Of a DNA stretch of 64,000 nucleotides, positions 25,630-34,129 are shown in pieces (within the stretch, counting starts at the first letter, position 1; each line of letters opens with the position of its first letter). Where the stretch lies: the NCBI RefSeq assembly GCF_008195825.1, contig NZ_CP043329.1:3224001-3288000 (forward strand), in the 5' to 3' direction. The position numbers and the translations under genes were made by a program. Source of the DNA: Pedobacter aquae. Its GTDB lineage: Bacteria > Bacteroidota > Bacteroidia > Sphingobacteriales > Sphingobacteriaceae. Below the pieces are notes generated by a model that had not been told where the DNA came from, made no database searches, and saw only the letters and a list, made by a program, of their open reading frames with translations.

Positions 25630-26454
25630 TTGGCAGAACAAAAAGGATTATTTCGATTTTCTGGAAAATTAGGAAATACCGTGGGTTATACCCGAGGTAA
25701 AAAGTATGTACAGCGCTCCAAACCTGCTTCTTACCAAGCAAGTGAGGAAAGTATCAAGAGCAGTTTAGAATTTGGCTATGGTAGCAAAGCTTGTGTATTA
25801 CTTAAAGAAGCATTCAAGCCTTTGTTATTAAAAAGTTTTAAGGGAACCTTACACAACCGTTTAGCAGAAGTATTAAGGGCCGTTATCAGAAGTGGTCCTT
25901 TGGCCATAAAAGGTAAAAGAAAAATTTTTGATGGCGATGTTTCTCGCTTAAAAGCTTTTGAGTTTAATGCCAATATTCCATTTCATAAGCTTTGTAGTAA
26001 GTTGCCGCAAGTCAGTTTATCGGCAACAGAAGTTTATTTAAAATTAGATACCATCGTATGGCAAGAGCATATTCAAGCACCAGCATCTGCAACGCAGGTA
26101 AAAATAGGTTTGGTATGTTCTTTCGTTAACTTTAATGATGATAGTTATAACTCTATCCTTGTTGGTGCGATTAAAATTAAATCTGGTGAAACTTTAAAAG
26201 GTGCAAGTTTAAGTATACCTATACCACAAGAGGAAGAAATGGCTATGATTATAGTAGCTAATATCTATTTCGAATCAACAAATTATGGAGCTGAGTATAT
26301 AATGGGCGGCAAGAAATTTGAGGCTGCCCGTATCATAGAAGCTGTACATTTTAAAGATGGGAAGCCCTACGTATTTATTCAGGAAGATATACCTAACCCT
26401 GTAAAACTTATAGATCAGGTTAAACCTGATGTATTTTGGGATATTGAGGAATAG
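25630..26454 (+). CDS. Hypothetical protein of a Bacteroidota-restricted family (GKLGNTVGY N-terminus)
   Basis: From the preferred TTG at 25630 the protein is 274 residues. The ATG at 25588 and the GTG at 25534 are also in frame. It begins with LFRFSGKLGNTVGYTRGKK, then a helical region (ASEESIKSSLEFGYGSKACV, then LLKEAFKPLL), then FDGDVSRLKAFEFN and a beta-rich C-terminal half. This layout recalls a family of Bacteroidota hypothetical proteins starting with a GxxGN motif, but I cannot name a domain. No signal peptide or catalytic motif is visible. TACTTTAG at 25598-25605, close to the -7 consensus, favours the late start. The gene sits between a repeat island and a broken PorP/SprF gene, which suggests it arrived by insertion. 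Confidence 0.6.
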   Translation: MAEQKGLFRFSGKLGNTVGYTRGKKYVQRSKPASYQASEESIKSSLEFGYGSKACVLLKEAFKPLLLKSFKGTLHNRLAEVLRAVIRSGPLAIKGKRKIFDGDVSRLKAFEFNANIPFHKLCSKLPQVSLSATEVYLKLDTIVWQEHIQAPASATQVKIGLVCSFVNFNDDSYNSILVGAIKIKSGETLKGASLSIPIPQEEEMAMIIVANIYFESTNYGAEYIMGGKKFEAARIIEAVHFKDGKPYVFIQEDIPNPVKLIDQVKPDVFWDIEE

Positions 26455-26764
26455 CCAAAATCATAGTGCTATAAGTTATATGATAGCACTAAAGAATGAT
26501 TTTAGTGTACGTCCGCTGTTAGCCTATAGAGGAGTAAAAGGATACGATAACCAGTATGATATAGCCGCAGAGTGGGGCTTAGAAGATTTGAAGTTTTACA
26601 CGATGTACCATAGCAATAAGAGTTTTTCGGGAGGCTTAGGCTATACCTATAAGAATCAGTTAAACATAGCTACGATGTACAATTCAGAGCCAGTAGCTGT
26701 AAGAGGTTTTAGTGGTGGTGTATTTGATATCGTGGTTGGTTATAGGTTTAACAAGAAGTTCTAA
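26429..26764 (+). pseudogene. C-terminal remnant of a PorP/SprF family gene
   Basis: The last 95 or so residues align with the end of the intact PorP/SprF protein encoded at 16783-17691. AISYMIALKNDFSVRPLLAYRGV parallels SISYEFEVQDWKLYPKAVYRGV, and MYHSNKSFSGGLGYTYKNQ parallels MYHTNKSFSLGVSYEHKKQ. The signal peptide and the first 200 residues are missing. Homology begins almost immediately after the stop of the preceding hypothetical gene (26454), so the break is near 26460. A terminator follows. It is probably untranslated debris, or at best a non-exported fragment. Confidence 0.8.
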
Positions 26765-26796
26765 AATAAAAAAGCGTATAGAAATATATGGAAATC

Positions 26797-26826
26797 AGCC
26801 TCAAGCATTAGCTTGGGGCTTTTTTA
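26797..26826 (+). terminator. Rho-independent terminator after the PorP/SprF remnant
   Basis: A 10-bp stem with one G-U pair (AGCCTCAAGC at 26797-26806 with GCTTGGGGCT at 26811-26820) has a 4-nt loop and is followed by a T run. Confidence 0.85.
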
Positions 26827-26923
26827 TTTAACAGCCAATTATTCATAAATTTGAACCTTATCAAAGCCAATGAAAAACAAAATTGGCTTGAATCATGTAA
26901 TGCTTTACAGACATAAAAACATC

Positions 26924-28165
26924 ATGAATATTAAAAATCTCATTTATAGCATTCTTACCTTTTTTGTTTTACTTACAGTAGCTTGTCAAACCACAAATAC
27001 TACCTTAAATAGGGGTATTTGGAGAGGTGCTTTAATTCATGAAACGGGTGCCGAAGTGCCTTTTAATTTCGAATTGAAAGATAGCTTAGGCAAATGGCAA
27101 ATGTTTATCATGAATGGTCAAGAGCAATTTAAAGTAGATGATATAAGCCGCGAGAACGATTCTATCTTTATTAAAATGCCACTTTATGATTCTGAAATTA
27201 AGGGCATTATTACAGATAATAAAATAGAAGGCTATTGGGTAAAACACTTGGCAGATAAAGACGTAAAGATGGATTTTGTAGCCCAATATGGGGTAAATTG
27301 GAGGTTTAAAGATCAACTTGAACCAGCTACACAAAATATTACAGGCAAATGGGCAACTATATTTACCAACCTAGAAGGTAAAGATACTACCCTTGCCATT
27401 GGGAACTTTAAACAAGAAGGTAATCTAGTAAGTGGTTCTTTTCTTACACCAACCGGAGATTACAGGTATTTAGATGGTGTTTTAGATGGCGATGAGCTGA
27501 GTTTATCAACTTTTGATGGTGGCTTTGCCTTTTTATTTACAGCAAAAGTAAGTGGCGAAACCCTAAGTGAGGGTAAGTTTTATTCGGGTTTTTCTTCGCA
27601 AGAATTATTTACCGCTAAAAAGGATGAAAACGCTACACTACCAGACGCTTACAGTTTAACCTATCTAAAACCGGGTTTTGAGAAGGTAGATTTTGCCTTC
27701 CCAGACATGAATAAAAAGCCAGTAAGCTTAAAAGATGAGGAGTTTAAAAACAAAGTCGTTATTCTGCAATTATTAGGTTCTTGGTGTCCTAATTGTATGG
27801 ATGAAACTGCTTTTTTAAGTAATTATATCCGCCAAAATAATTTTGATGATGTAAAGGTTTTAGGCTTGGCTTATGAGCGAACTGCAGATTTTGATAAATC
27901 TAAAGCAAACTTGCAAAAAGTTATCAATCGTTTTCAAGTACCTTACCCATTCTTAATTACCGGATATACCAATAAAAAAGGCGAACCTGCTAAAAGTTTA
28001 CCCATGCTAAATGCTGTTATGGCCTTCCCTACCATGATTGTGATAGATAAACAAGGGAAAGTTAGAAATATACATACCGGGTTTAACGGACCCGGAACCG
28101 GCAAATATTATGAAGACTTTGTAAAAGAGTTTGAAACACTCATTAGTACCTTAAGAAAAGAATGA
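26924..28165 (+). CDS. TlpA-like thioredoxin-fold lipoprotein
   Basis: I start it at the ATG at 26924 rather than 26870, because this places a lipoprotein signal at the N-terminus (FFVLLTVACQ, lipidated C21). Of 413 residues, the first 230 are a beta-rich domain with repeated GxWxG patterns. The C-terminal 165 are a redoxin domain with the active site W287-C-P-N-C291 in GSWCPNCMDE, followed by a cis-proline segment MAFPTMIVID. It probably reduces or isomerises disulfides in the periplasm. The aminopeptidase gene overlaps its stop by 4 bp, so both are likely co-translated. Confidence 0.9.
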   Translation: MNIKNLIYSILTFFVLLTVACQTTNTTLNRGIWRGALIHETGAEVPFNFELKDSLGKWQMFIMNGQEQFKVDDISRENDSIFIKMPLYDSEIKGIITDNKIEGYWVKHLADKDVKMDFVAQYGVNWRFKDQLEPATQNITGKWATIFTNLEGKDTTLAIGNFKQEGNLVSGSFLTPTGDYRYLDGVLDGDELSLSTFDGGFAFLFTAKVSGETLSEGKFYSGFSSQELFTAKKDENATLPDAYSLTYLKPGFEKVDFAFPDMNKKPVSLKDEEFKNKVVILQLLGSWCPNCMDETAFLSNYIRQNNFDDVKVLGLAYERTADFDKSKANLQKVINRFQVPYPFLITGYTNKKGEPAKSLPMLNAVMAFPTMIVIDKQGKVRNIHTGFNGPGTGKYYEDFVKEFETLISTLRKE

Positions 28166-30258
28166 TTTTGAATTTCATCCATAAATGCTGCTTTTTTCTA
28201 CTTGCGGCATTTTTTTTATCTGCCTGTGGAAAAATACATTTTATAGAATTTGAGCCTATTTATGTACATGCTCATAAAGCTGGTGCTAAAGTTTATCACG
28301 CAAGTTATACCCAAAAAATTGATATTCTTCATACAGATTTAGACGTTTCTTTTAACTGGGATAGCGCTTTTGTGTATGGCGAAGCTCGTATTGAAGCCCA
28401 AGCCTATTTTTACGCTACAGATTCTCTAGTTCTAGATGCTAAAGGCTTTAAAATACATCAGATTCAACAACAAATTCATGAGCAGTGGCAAGCAGTATCT
28501 TATACTTATGCTGATCATAAAATCACCATCCGCTTAAATAAGACCTATCAGGCAAAAGAACCATTCGTGATTAAGATTAATTATACCGCAGCACCTCGTA
28601 AGTTAAGGGTTGGCCGAGATATTTTTTCTGCCGATGATAGAGGCTTGTACTTCATCCAAACAAAAGGAAAAAAACAAATTTGGACACAAGGAGAAACGGA
28701 AAATAATTCTTGCTGGTTTCCGACGATAGAAAATCCGGCTGAGAAGATGACGCATCAATTCAATATCCGAGTAGAAGATAAATACAAGACACTTTCTAAT
28801 GGCTTTTTAAAAGAAAGCATCAAACATACAGATGGTACCCGTACAGATGCTTGGTTGATGCAACAGCCCCATGCGGTGTACTTAAGTATGTTGGCCGTTG
28901 GCGAGTTTGAAATTACGGATGATACATGGAATGATATTCCGCTTCGGTACTATACAGAAAAGGCTTACGCAGCTACCGCAAAAAAGGTTTTTGGGAATAC
29001 ACCAGCCATGCTTGATTTTTTCTCTAAACAGTTGAACTATCCTTACCCTTGGCCAAAATACGACCAAATTGTGGTACGTAATTTTGTAAGCGGAGCTATG
29101 GAAAATACTACAGCATCGGTGTTTTATAACGGACTTAACCTTACAGCAGCACAACATGAAGATTATAATCAGGATGATATTATAGCACATGAACTTTATC
29201 ACCATTGGTTTGGAAATTTAGTTACTACAGAATCATGGTCTAATTTGCCTTTAAACGAGTCTTTTGCAACTTATGGAGAGTATTTGTGGCGAGAATTTAA
29301 AAATGGAAAAGAAGATGCAGATGAACATCTTAACCAAATGGCGCAAACTTATTTCAATTATGCTGAAAACCGAGATGCAGATGTTATCAGGTTTAATTAT
29401 GCTGATAAGGAGCAGATGTTTGATGCCATATCCTACCAAAAAGGAGCTATTATTTTACATAACCTGAGGACTTTAGTTGGTGATGAAGCCTTTTTCGCAT
29501 CCTTAAATTTATACCTCACTCAAAATGCTTACCAAGCGGTAGAAATTCATCATTTAAGATTGGCTTTTGAAGAAGTAACAGGTAAAGATTTAAACTGGTA
29601 TTTTCAACAATGGTTTTTAGCTAAAGGATATCCAGAACTAAAAATCATGAAAAATTATGATGCGCAAAATCAGCAATTGATGATTGAGGTAGAGCAATTA
29701 CAAGACACAACATCTGCACCGGTATATCAGCTTCCTATAACTGTAAAAACTGTTTTTAAAGGTAAGCCAAATTACCATGATATTCTTGTAAGCGATGTAA
29801 AACAGCGTTTTATGATTCCTGTTTCAGCAACTCCTGATTATATTAAATTTGATGTCCGCAACAATTTACTTATTAAAAAGCAGGAAGATAAAAGTGAAAA
29901 AGATTATGAAAATCAGTTTTTATATGCTGATAATTATTTAGATAAACTTGAGGCTATTTCCTATTTCGAAAACCATAAAACAGCCATTCCGGCTGTAAAT
30001 ATCTTTCAAAAAGCGCTTGCAGATACTGCCTGGCCTATCATCTTAAAAGGTTTAGAAAACTATAAGTTATATACGCAAGATTTCAAAAATCAAAATTTAA
30101 CAAGGGTGAAAGATTTAGCCGTAAAACATCCAAAATCACTTGTAAGAGCAGAGGCAGTTAAAGTGCTTAAAAGACATTATTCAAAAGCAGATTATAAGGA
30201 GGTGCTTTCTAAAATTAAAGAAGATGTATCAGCTTTAGTTCATAAAGCTTTGTATTAA
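28162..30258 (+). CDS. M1 family zinc metallo-aminopeptidase (lipoprotein)
   Basis: This 698-residue protein has a lipobox FFLSACGK (C22), so it is probably anchored in the envelope facing the periplasm. The substrate-binding GAMEN motif is VSGAMENTTAS. Zinc ligands are H343, H347 and E366 in HELYHHWFGN plus 18 residues to NESFATY. E344 is the catalytic base. The N-terminal beta-saddle and the C-terminal helical part are shorter than in the 900-residue PepN type. It likely trims N-terminal residues from peptides. It is coupled to the upstream thioredoxin-like lipoprotein, and its stop shares the bases TTAA with the convergent holin-like gene. Confidence 0.93.
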   Translation: MILNFIHKCCFFLLAAFFLSACGKIHFIEFEPIYVHAHKAGAKVYHASYTQKIDILHTDLDVSFNWDSAFVYGEARIEAQAYFYATDSLVLDAKGFKIHQIQQQIHEQWQAVSYTYADHKITIRLNKTYQAKEPFVIKINYTAAPRKLRVGRDIFSADDRGLYFIQTKGKKQIWTQGETENNSCWFPTIENPAEKMTHQFNIRVEDKYKTLSNGFLKESIKHTDGTRTDAWLMQQPHAVYLSMLAVGEFEITDDTWNDIPLRYYTEKAYAATAKKVFGNTPAMLDFFSKQLNYPYPWPKYDQIVVRNFVSGAMENTTASVFYNGLNLTAAQHEDYNQDDIIAHELYHHWFGNLVTTESWSNLPLNESFATYGEYLWREFKNGKEDADEHLNQMAQTYFNYAENRDADVIRFNYADKEQMFDAISYQKGAIILHNLRTLVGDEAFFASLNLYLTQNAYQAVEIHHLRLAFEEVTGKDLNWYFQQWFLAKGYPELKIMKNYDAQNQQLMIEVEQLQDTTSAPVYQLPITVKTVFKGKPNYHDILVSDVKQRFMIPVSATPDYIKFDVRNNLLIKKQEDKSEKDYENQFLYADNYLDKLEAISYFENHKTAIPAVNIFQKALADTAWPIILKGLENYKLYTQDFKNQNLTRVKDLAVKHPKSLVRAEAVKVLKRHYSKADYKEVLSKIKEDVSALVHKALY

Positions 30259-30599
30259 TCATCTTTTTTAAAGCCCCCGAACACCATTTTAATAACAGCC
30301 AGAACCAAAGCAAATAATAAAGCCGATAAAAAGCCAGAAGTATTAAAGCTAGTCATCACTTCATCAACCAGTAAAACCATTAAAACGGTAATGATGAAAG
30401 ACATCAGCCCCAGCGTAAGAAAATTAATGGGGAAAGTAAAAATCCTTAAGATAAAACCAATAGTAGCATTAGCTAAAGCGATTAATATACCAGCTAAAAC
30501 CGCTGATAAATAACCATCCACACTCACTCCTGGAATTAAAAATGCAGCAATAGCTACCGCTAAGCCCATCAATAAAATTTCTATTATTAAACTCATCAC
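30255..30599 (-). CDS. Phage holin family 4-like membrane protein
   Basis: This 114-residue protein has four hydrophobic segments (about residues 5-22, 30-50, 55-78 and 88-107) and a charged KKDD tail. It fits the widespread Phage_holin_4_2 family, which is chromosomal in most bacteria and of unknown function. No phage genes are near. The convergent stop codons of this gene and the aminopeptidase overlap on TTAA (30255-30258). Confidence 0.85.
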   Translation of the reverse strand: MMSLIIEILLMGLAVAIAAFLIPGVSVDGYLSAVLAGILIALANATIGFILRIFTFPINFLTLGLMSFIITVLMVLLVDEVMTSFNTSGFLSALLFALVLAVIKMVFGGFKKDD

Positions 30600-30649
30600 A
30601 AAAGATTTTAATCCTAATCTAACAAAATTTAAGCCATTTGGGTAGGTTT

Positions 30650-30742
30650 TTAGTGATTAGTTGGTTAGGTTGTTAGTCAATAGTTGGTTAGTTGGTTAGT
30701 TTGTTAGTGATTAGTTGGTTAGGTTGTTAGTCAATAGTTGGG
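30650..30742 (+). repeat. 54-bp direct repeat, about 1.7 copies, built of TTAGTTGG-like motifs
   Basis: TTAGTGATTAGTTGGTTAGG starts at 30650 and again at 30704. The second copy ends near 30742. Internally the motif GTTAGT/GTTGGTTAG recurs every 8-15 bases, so it is a low-complexity minisatellite. There is no spacer structure of the CRISPR kind. Confidence 0.8.
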
Positions 30743-30746
30743 TAGG

Positions 30747-30762
30747 CCCGATAGCTATCGGG
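30747..30762. repeat. 16-bp palindrome CCCGATAGCTATCGGG
   Basis: It is a perfect dyad. I recall this sequence as a recurring intergenic element in many Bacteroidota genomes. Its role is unknown. Confidence 0.75.
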
Positions 30763-30911
30763 AGTTGGTCCTAAATATGGGTCAAAGGATTTCTAGTAAA
30801 TGAGATGTGATTTTAATATGTCCACTGTTAGCCTTTTTACTTCCGCTTTTCGCTTTCCGCCTTTAATCAAGCCACTTGATAATCAAAATTTTAAAATCTG
30901 AAAAATTTTAT

Positions 30912-30919
30912 TACATTTG
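30912..30919 (+). promoter_or_regulatory. Bacteroidota -7 promoter box of the rimP-nusA-infB operon
   Basis: TACATTTG (followed by C) matches TAnnTTTG. The predicted transcription start is about 30924-30926, so the RNA would begin just before the hairpin at 30930-30960. A -33 TTG is not obvious. Confidence 0.55.
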
Positions 30920-30929
30920 CAGTGTTGAA

Positions 30930-30960
30930 AAAAGAGGGGGCTAATATTGTCCCCTCTTTT
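30930..30960 (+). promoter_or_regulatory. 5' leader hairpin of rimP-nusA-infB
   Basis: A perfect 10-bp stem (AAAAGAGGGG at 30930-30939 with CCCCTCTTTT at 30951-30960) encloses an 11-nt loop. Its T-rich 3' arm makes it look like a terminator, but it lies between the promoter and the rimP start at 30983. It could be an attenuator or a 5' stabilising structure. Confidence 0.6.
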
Positions 30961-30982
30961 CATTTATCCAAAAACTATTGTC

Positions 30983-31456
30983 ATGGGTGTTGAACAGAGA
31001 GTTAGAGCTTTAGCAGAAGAAAAAATAGCAGACAGACCTGATTTATTTATTGTTGAAATTAAAGTCATCAATAACACCAAAGTTATTATTCTTTTAGATG
31101 GCGATAATGGTGTAGGAATACACGATTGCGCTTTGGTAAGCAGACACGTTGGTTACCATTTAGAAGAAGAAAATTTGCTAGACCACGCCTACAATTTAGA
31201 AGTAAGTTCGCCTGGTTTAGATACACCTTTAATTTTGGATAGGCAGTTTGCTAAAAACATAGGTAGAAATGTAACCGTAAAACACCTTAACGGTGATAAA
31301 GTGGAAGGCACTTTACTATCGGCAGATGAAGAAAGCATAACGGTAGCACATCAAGTAAAAGCTAAAGGTGCAAAAACCAAAAAAGCAGAACTTGTAGAAA
31401 GTAAAATTTTAAAAAATAGTATCGCTGAAGTAAAAGTAAGCGTATCTTTTAAATAG
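30983..31456 (+). CDS. rimP: Ribosome maturation factor RimP
   Basis: This 157-residue protein helps assemble the 30S subunit. I use the ATG at 30983. The frame also offers a start at 30947, but that lies inside the leader hairpin. The N-terminal domain (VEQRVRALAEEKI ... FIVEIKV), the central VSSPGLDTPL motif (family consensus VSSPGLDRPL) and the small C-terminal Sm-like domain (KHLNGDKVEGTLLSADEES) are all present. It is the first gene of rimP-nusA-infB, an order conserved across bacteria. Confidence 0.95.
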   Translation: MGVEQRVRALAEEKIADRPDLFIVEIKVINNTKVIILLDGDNGVGIHDCALVSRHVGYHLEEENLLDHAYNLEVSSPGLDTPLILDRQFAKNIGRNVTVKHLNGDKVEGTLLSADEESITVAHQVKAKGAKTKKAELVESKILKNSIAEVKVSVSFK

Positions 31457-31486
31457 TAGCATTAATAAAATATTGATGAGAATAAA

Positions 31487-32722
31487 ATGAATAGCATTAA
31501 CTTAATTGATTCATTTCAGGAGTTTAAAGACTTCAAAAATATCGACAGACCAACCGTTATCAGCGTGTTGGAAGAAGTGTTTCGCAGTATGCTGCGTAAG
31601 CGTTTTGGTACCGATGAGAATTGTGATGTGATTGTGAATCCTGATAATGGGGATTTGGAGATTTGGAGAACTAGAACCGTTATGGAAGATGGTTTCTCTG
31701 AAGATGATGACCTGGAAATAGAATTGGCAGATGCACATAAAATTGATGCTGATTTAGAAGTTGGTGATGATTTTATCGAGCAAATCACTTTAGAAAGCTT
31801 TGGAAGAAGAGCTATTTTAGCTGCTCGTCAGACTTTAGTATCTAAAATTTTAGAATTAGAGAAAGATGAGATCTTCAAAAACTATAAAGATAGAATTGGT
31901 GAGATTGTAACTGGCGAGGTTTATCAGGTTTGGAAAAAAGAAACTTTAGTTTTGGATGATGAGGGTAACGAGTTGATTTTACCTAAAACAGAACAAATTC
32001 CTGCAGATTATTTCAAAAAAGGCGATACCGTTAGAGCGGTAGTGCTTAAAGTTGAAATGTTAAACAGCAATCCAAGAATCATCATTTCAAGAACAGCTCC
32101 TGCATTCTTACAAAGATTATTTGAGCTTGAAGTTCCTGAGATTTTTGATGGCTTAATTACCATTAAAAACATCGTTCGCGAGCCAGGAGAAAGAGCAAAA
32201 GTTGCAGTAGAATCTTATGATGACCGTATAGATCCAGTAGGAGCTTGCGTAGGTATGAAAGGTTCTCGTATACATGGTATTGTTCGTGAATTGAAAAACG
32301 AAAATATCGATGTTATCAACTTCACCAATAACATCTCTTTATACATCCAAAGAGCTTTATCGCCAGCAAAAATATCATCTATTAAATTAGATGACGAAAC
32401 CATGAGAGCAGCCGTTTACTTGAAACCAGACCAGGTTTCTTTAGCTATCGGACGTGGCGGACATAACATAAAATTGGCAGGTAAATTGACGGGCTACGAA
32501 ATAGATGTTTACCGCGAATCATCAGAAGAAGACGAAGACGTAGACTTAGAAGAATTCTCTGATGAAATTGACGGCTGGATTATAGACGAATTTAGAAAAG
32601 TTGGTTTAGATACAGCTAAGAGTGTATTAGCACTTAATGTAAATGAATTAGTGAAACGTACTGATTTAGAAGAGGAAACTATCGAAGAAGTACTAGAAAT
32701 TTTAAGAGCAGAGTTCGAATAA
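31487..32722 (+). CDS. nusA: Transcription termination/antitermination factor NusA
   Basis: This 411-residue protein has the RNA-polymerase-binding N-terminal domain (residues 1-130), an S1 domain (GEIVTGEVYQVWKKETLVLD, then LPKTEQIPADYFKKGDTVRAV) and two KH domains. The KH domains show AKVAVESYDDRIDPVGACVG with MKGSRIHGIVREL, and AIGRGGHNIKLAGKLTG. A short acidic C-terminal tail follows, with no long repeats. NusA controls RNA polymerase pausing and termination. It lies 30 bp after rimP and 63 bp before infB. Confidence 0.96.
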   Translation: MNSINLIDSFQEFKDFKNIDRPTVISVLEEVFRSMLRKRFGTDENCDVIVNPDNGDLEIWRTRTVMEDGFSEDDDLEIELADAHKIDADLEVGDDFIEQITLESFGRRAILAARQTLVSKILELEKDEIFKNYKDRIGEIVTGEVYQVWKKETLVLDDEGNELILPKTEQIPADYFKKGDTVRAVVLKVEMLNSNPRIIISRTAPAFLQRLFELEVPEIFDGLITIKNIVREPGERAKVAVESYDDRIDPVGACVGMKGSRIHGIVRELKNENIDVINFTNNISLYIQRALSPAKISSIKLDDETMRAAVYLKPDQVSLAIGRGGHNIKLAGKLTGYEIDVYRESSEEDEDVDLEEFSDEIDGWIIDEFRKVGLDTAKSVLALNVNELVKRTDLEEETIEEVLEILRAEFE

Positions 32723-32785
32723 TTTTAGATTTGCATTAAGTAAACGTACTTTTGTTTTAAAATTAGAATAGAAAGATCATAATAG

Positions 32786-34129
32786 ATGTCAGAAGACAAA
32801 AAGTTAGGAATATTAAAAGTTGCAAAAGAACTAAACATCGGTATTGGTACGATAGCTGATTTTTTAGGTACTAAAGGTTTCTCTGTAGAAGCCAAACCTA
32901 ATACAAAGCTAACCGATGAGATGTACGGAGCTCTTTTAAAAGAATATCAGGGAGATAAAATCCTGAGAGAAGAAGCTAAAAACATTGTTATTGGCAAGAT
33001 CCGTCGTGATGACGCTACTCAGGTGAATGAAAAACCAGAATCTACTGAAAGACAAGAATCTCAGGACTCAGACAATGAAATCCTGATAAAGAATACAGGT
33101 TCAGCAGTTCCGGTTTCACAAGAGACTGAGAAAGTAGAAGCTCCAAAAGCGGAGCCTGCGCCAAATACTGGCGGTGTAAAAATTATTGGTAAAATAGACC
33201 TTGATAGTTTAAATTCTAAAACTCGTCCTGACAAGAGGAAAGAAGAAGTAAAACCGCAGGCAGCGGCACCTCAAGAAGTTAAAAAACCTGATGCACCACA
33301 ACCAGTACCGGCTCCAGAGCCAGTTGCTGAGGTTGTAAAACCTGTTTTAGAAGTTAAACCAGAGCCTAAAGTTGAGGTTAAAGCAGAACCAGTTGCAGAG
33401 CTTGTAAAACCTGTGGAAGAGGTTAAACCAGAGCCCAACGTGGAGGTTAAACCAGAGCCTAAAGCAGAAGTTAAACCAGAGCCAGTTGCTCCTAAGGCAG
33501 AAGAAATTAAACCAGAGCTTAAAGCTGAGGTTAAACCAGAGCCAGTTATAGAGCCTGTAAAGCCTGCTCAAGAAGAGCCTGTTGATGATGAAGTAATTAG
33601 AGCTAAAGCTCAGCAATTAAGCGGACCTAAAATTATTGGTAAAATACAACTACCTGTTAATAAGAAAAAAGATCAGCCTGTTGCATCTTCATCAAACCCT
33701 AACACGGCAGATAATAAGAGAAAACGTAAGCGTAAGCCTGCACCAGGTGGCCAGCAAAATAGGCCAGGTGGCGGCGCTCCAAATACCAACCCAGGAGGAG
33801 GGCAACCTGCTACGGGTGGTGGTTACCAAGGTAACCGTCCACAAGGTGGAGGCCCAGGACAGGGAGGTCAGAACAGACCTGCTTCAGGCGGACAAGATAA
33901 TAAAGGCGGAAGACCACCACACAAAAGAGGTCAGCCTTTACCACCTAAGGTAGAGCCTACAGAAAAGGAAATCCAAGACCAAATTAAAGCTACTTTAGCC
34001 CGTTTAAGCGGTGCCGGTAAATCTGGTAAGTTTGCACAACGTTCTAAATTGCGTGGGCAGAAGAGAGATAGAGCATCAGCAAATGCCGAAGAAGCAGCAT
34101 TAGAACAAGAATTACAATCTAAATATTGA
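32786..34129 (+). CDS. infB: Translation initiation factor IF-2, N-terminal part (frameshifted)
   Basis: This 447-residue frame has the first IF2N-like domain ([20 protein letters not shown], residues 6-25). A long Lys-Pro-Glu-rich low-complexity linker follows (about 180-270), then a Gly/Gln/Asn-rich stretch (about 310-375) and a basic segment ([17 protein letters not shown]). It stops at TGA 34127-34129 in ELQSKY. One extra T in the TT at 34126-34127 restores KYLKVTEF and joins it to the next frame, giving about 1027 residues, the size I expect for IF-2 in this group. No G domain is present in this part. Confidence 0.85.
   Translation: MSEDKKLGILKVAKELNIGIGTIADFLGTKGFSVEAKPNTKLTDEMYGALLKEYQGDKILREEAKNIVIGKIRRDDATQVNEKPESTERQESQDSDNEILIKNTGSAVPVSQETEKVEAPKAEPAPNTGGVKIIGKIDLDSLNSKTRPDKRKEEVKPQAAAPQEVKKPDAPQPVPAPEPVAEVVKPVLEVKPEPKVEVKAEPVAELVKPVEEVKPEPNVEVKPEPKAEVKPEPVAPKAEEIKPELKAEVKPEPVIEPVKPAQEEPVDDEVIRAKAQQLSGPKIIGKIQLPVNKKKDQPVASSSNPNTADNKRKRKRKPAPGGQQNRPGGGAPNTNPGGGQPATGGGYQGNRPQGGGPGQGGQNRPASGGQDNKGGRPPHKRGQPLPPKVEPTEKEIQDQIKATLARLSGAGKSGKFAQRSKLRGQKRDRASANAEEAALEQELQSKY
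33330..33570 (+). repeat. Low-complexity VKPEP-type repeat inside infB
   Basis: GTTAAACCAGAGCC-like units recur about ten times and encode [21 protein letters not shown] and similar. The linker is expected to be disordered, and the repeat number probably varies between strains. Confidence 0.85.

Larger units (their letters stand above)
30600..30911. other. Repeat-bearing intergenic region upstream of rimP
   Basis: This region of about 310 bp contains a TTAGTTGG-rich direct repeat and a CCCGATAGCTATCGGG palindrome. No reading frame in it looks like a gene. Its right end runs into the rimP promoter. Confidence 0.6.

Noticed and set aside
28882-29205. 107-residue minus-strand frame opposite the M1 aminopeptidase
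   Set aside because: It overlaps the catalytic core of a well-supported gene and has no recognisable features.
30255-30599. Prophage remnant signalled by a holin-like gene
   Set aside because: This holin family is a common chromosomal membrane protein, and no phage structural, lysis or integrase genes are near.
33347-33616. Minus-strand frame opposite the infB linker (Phe/Trp/Asn/Leu-rich repeats)
   Set aside because: It is the reverse reading of the VKPEP repeats in infB, with no start signal or domain.
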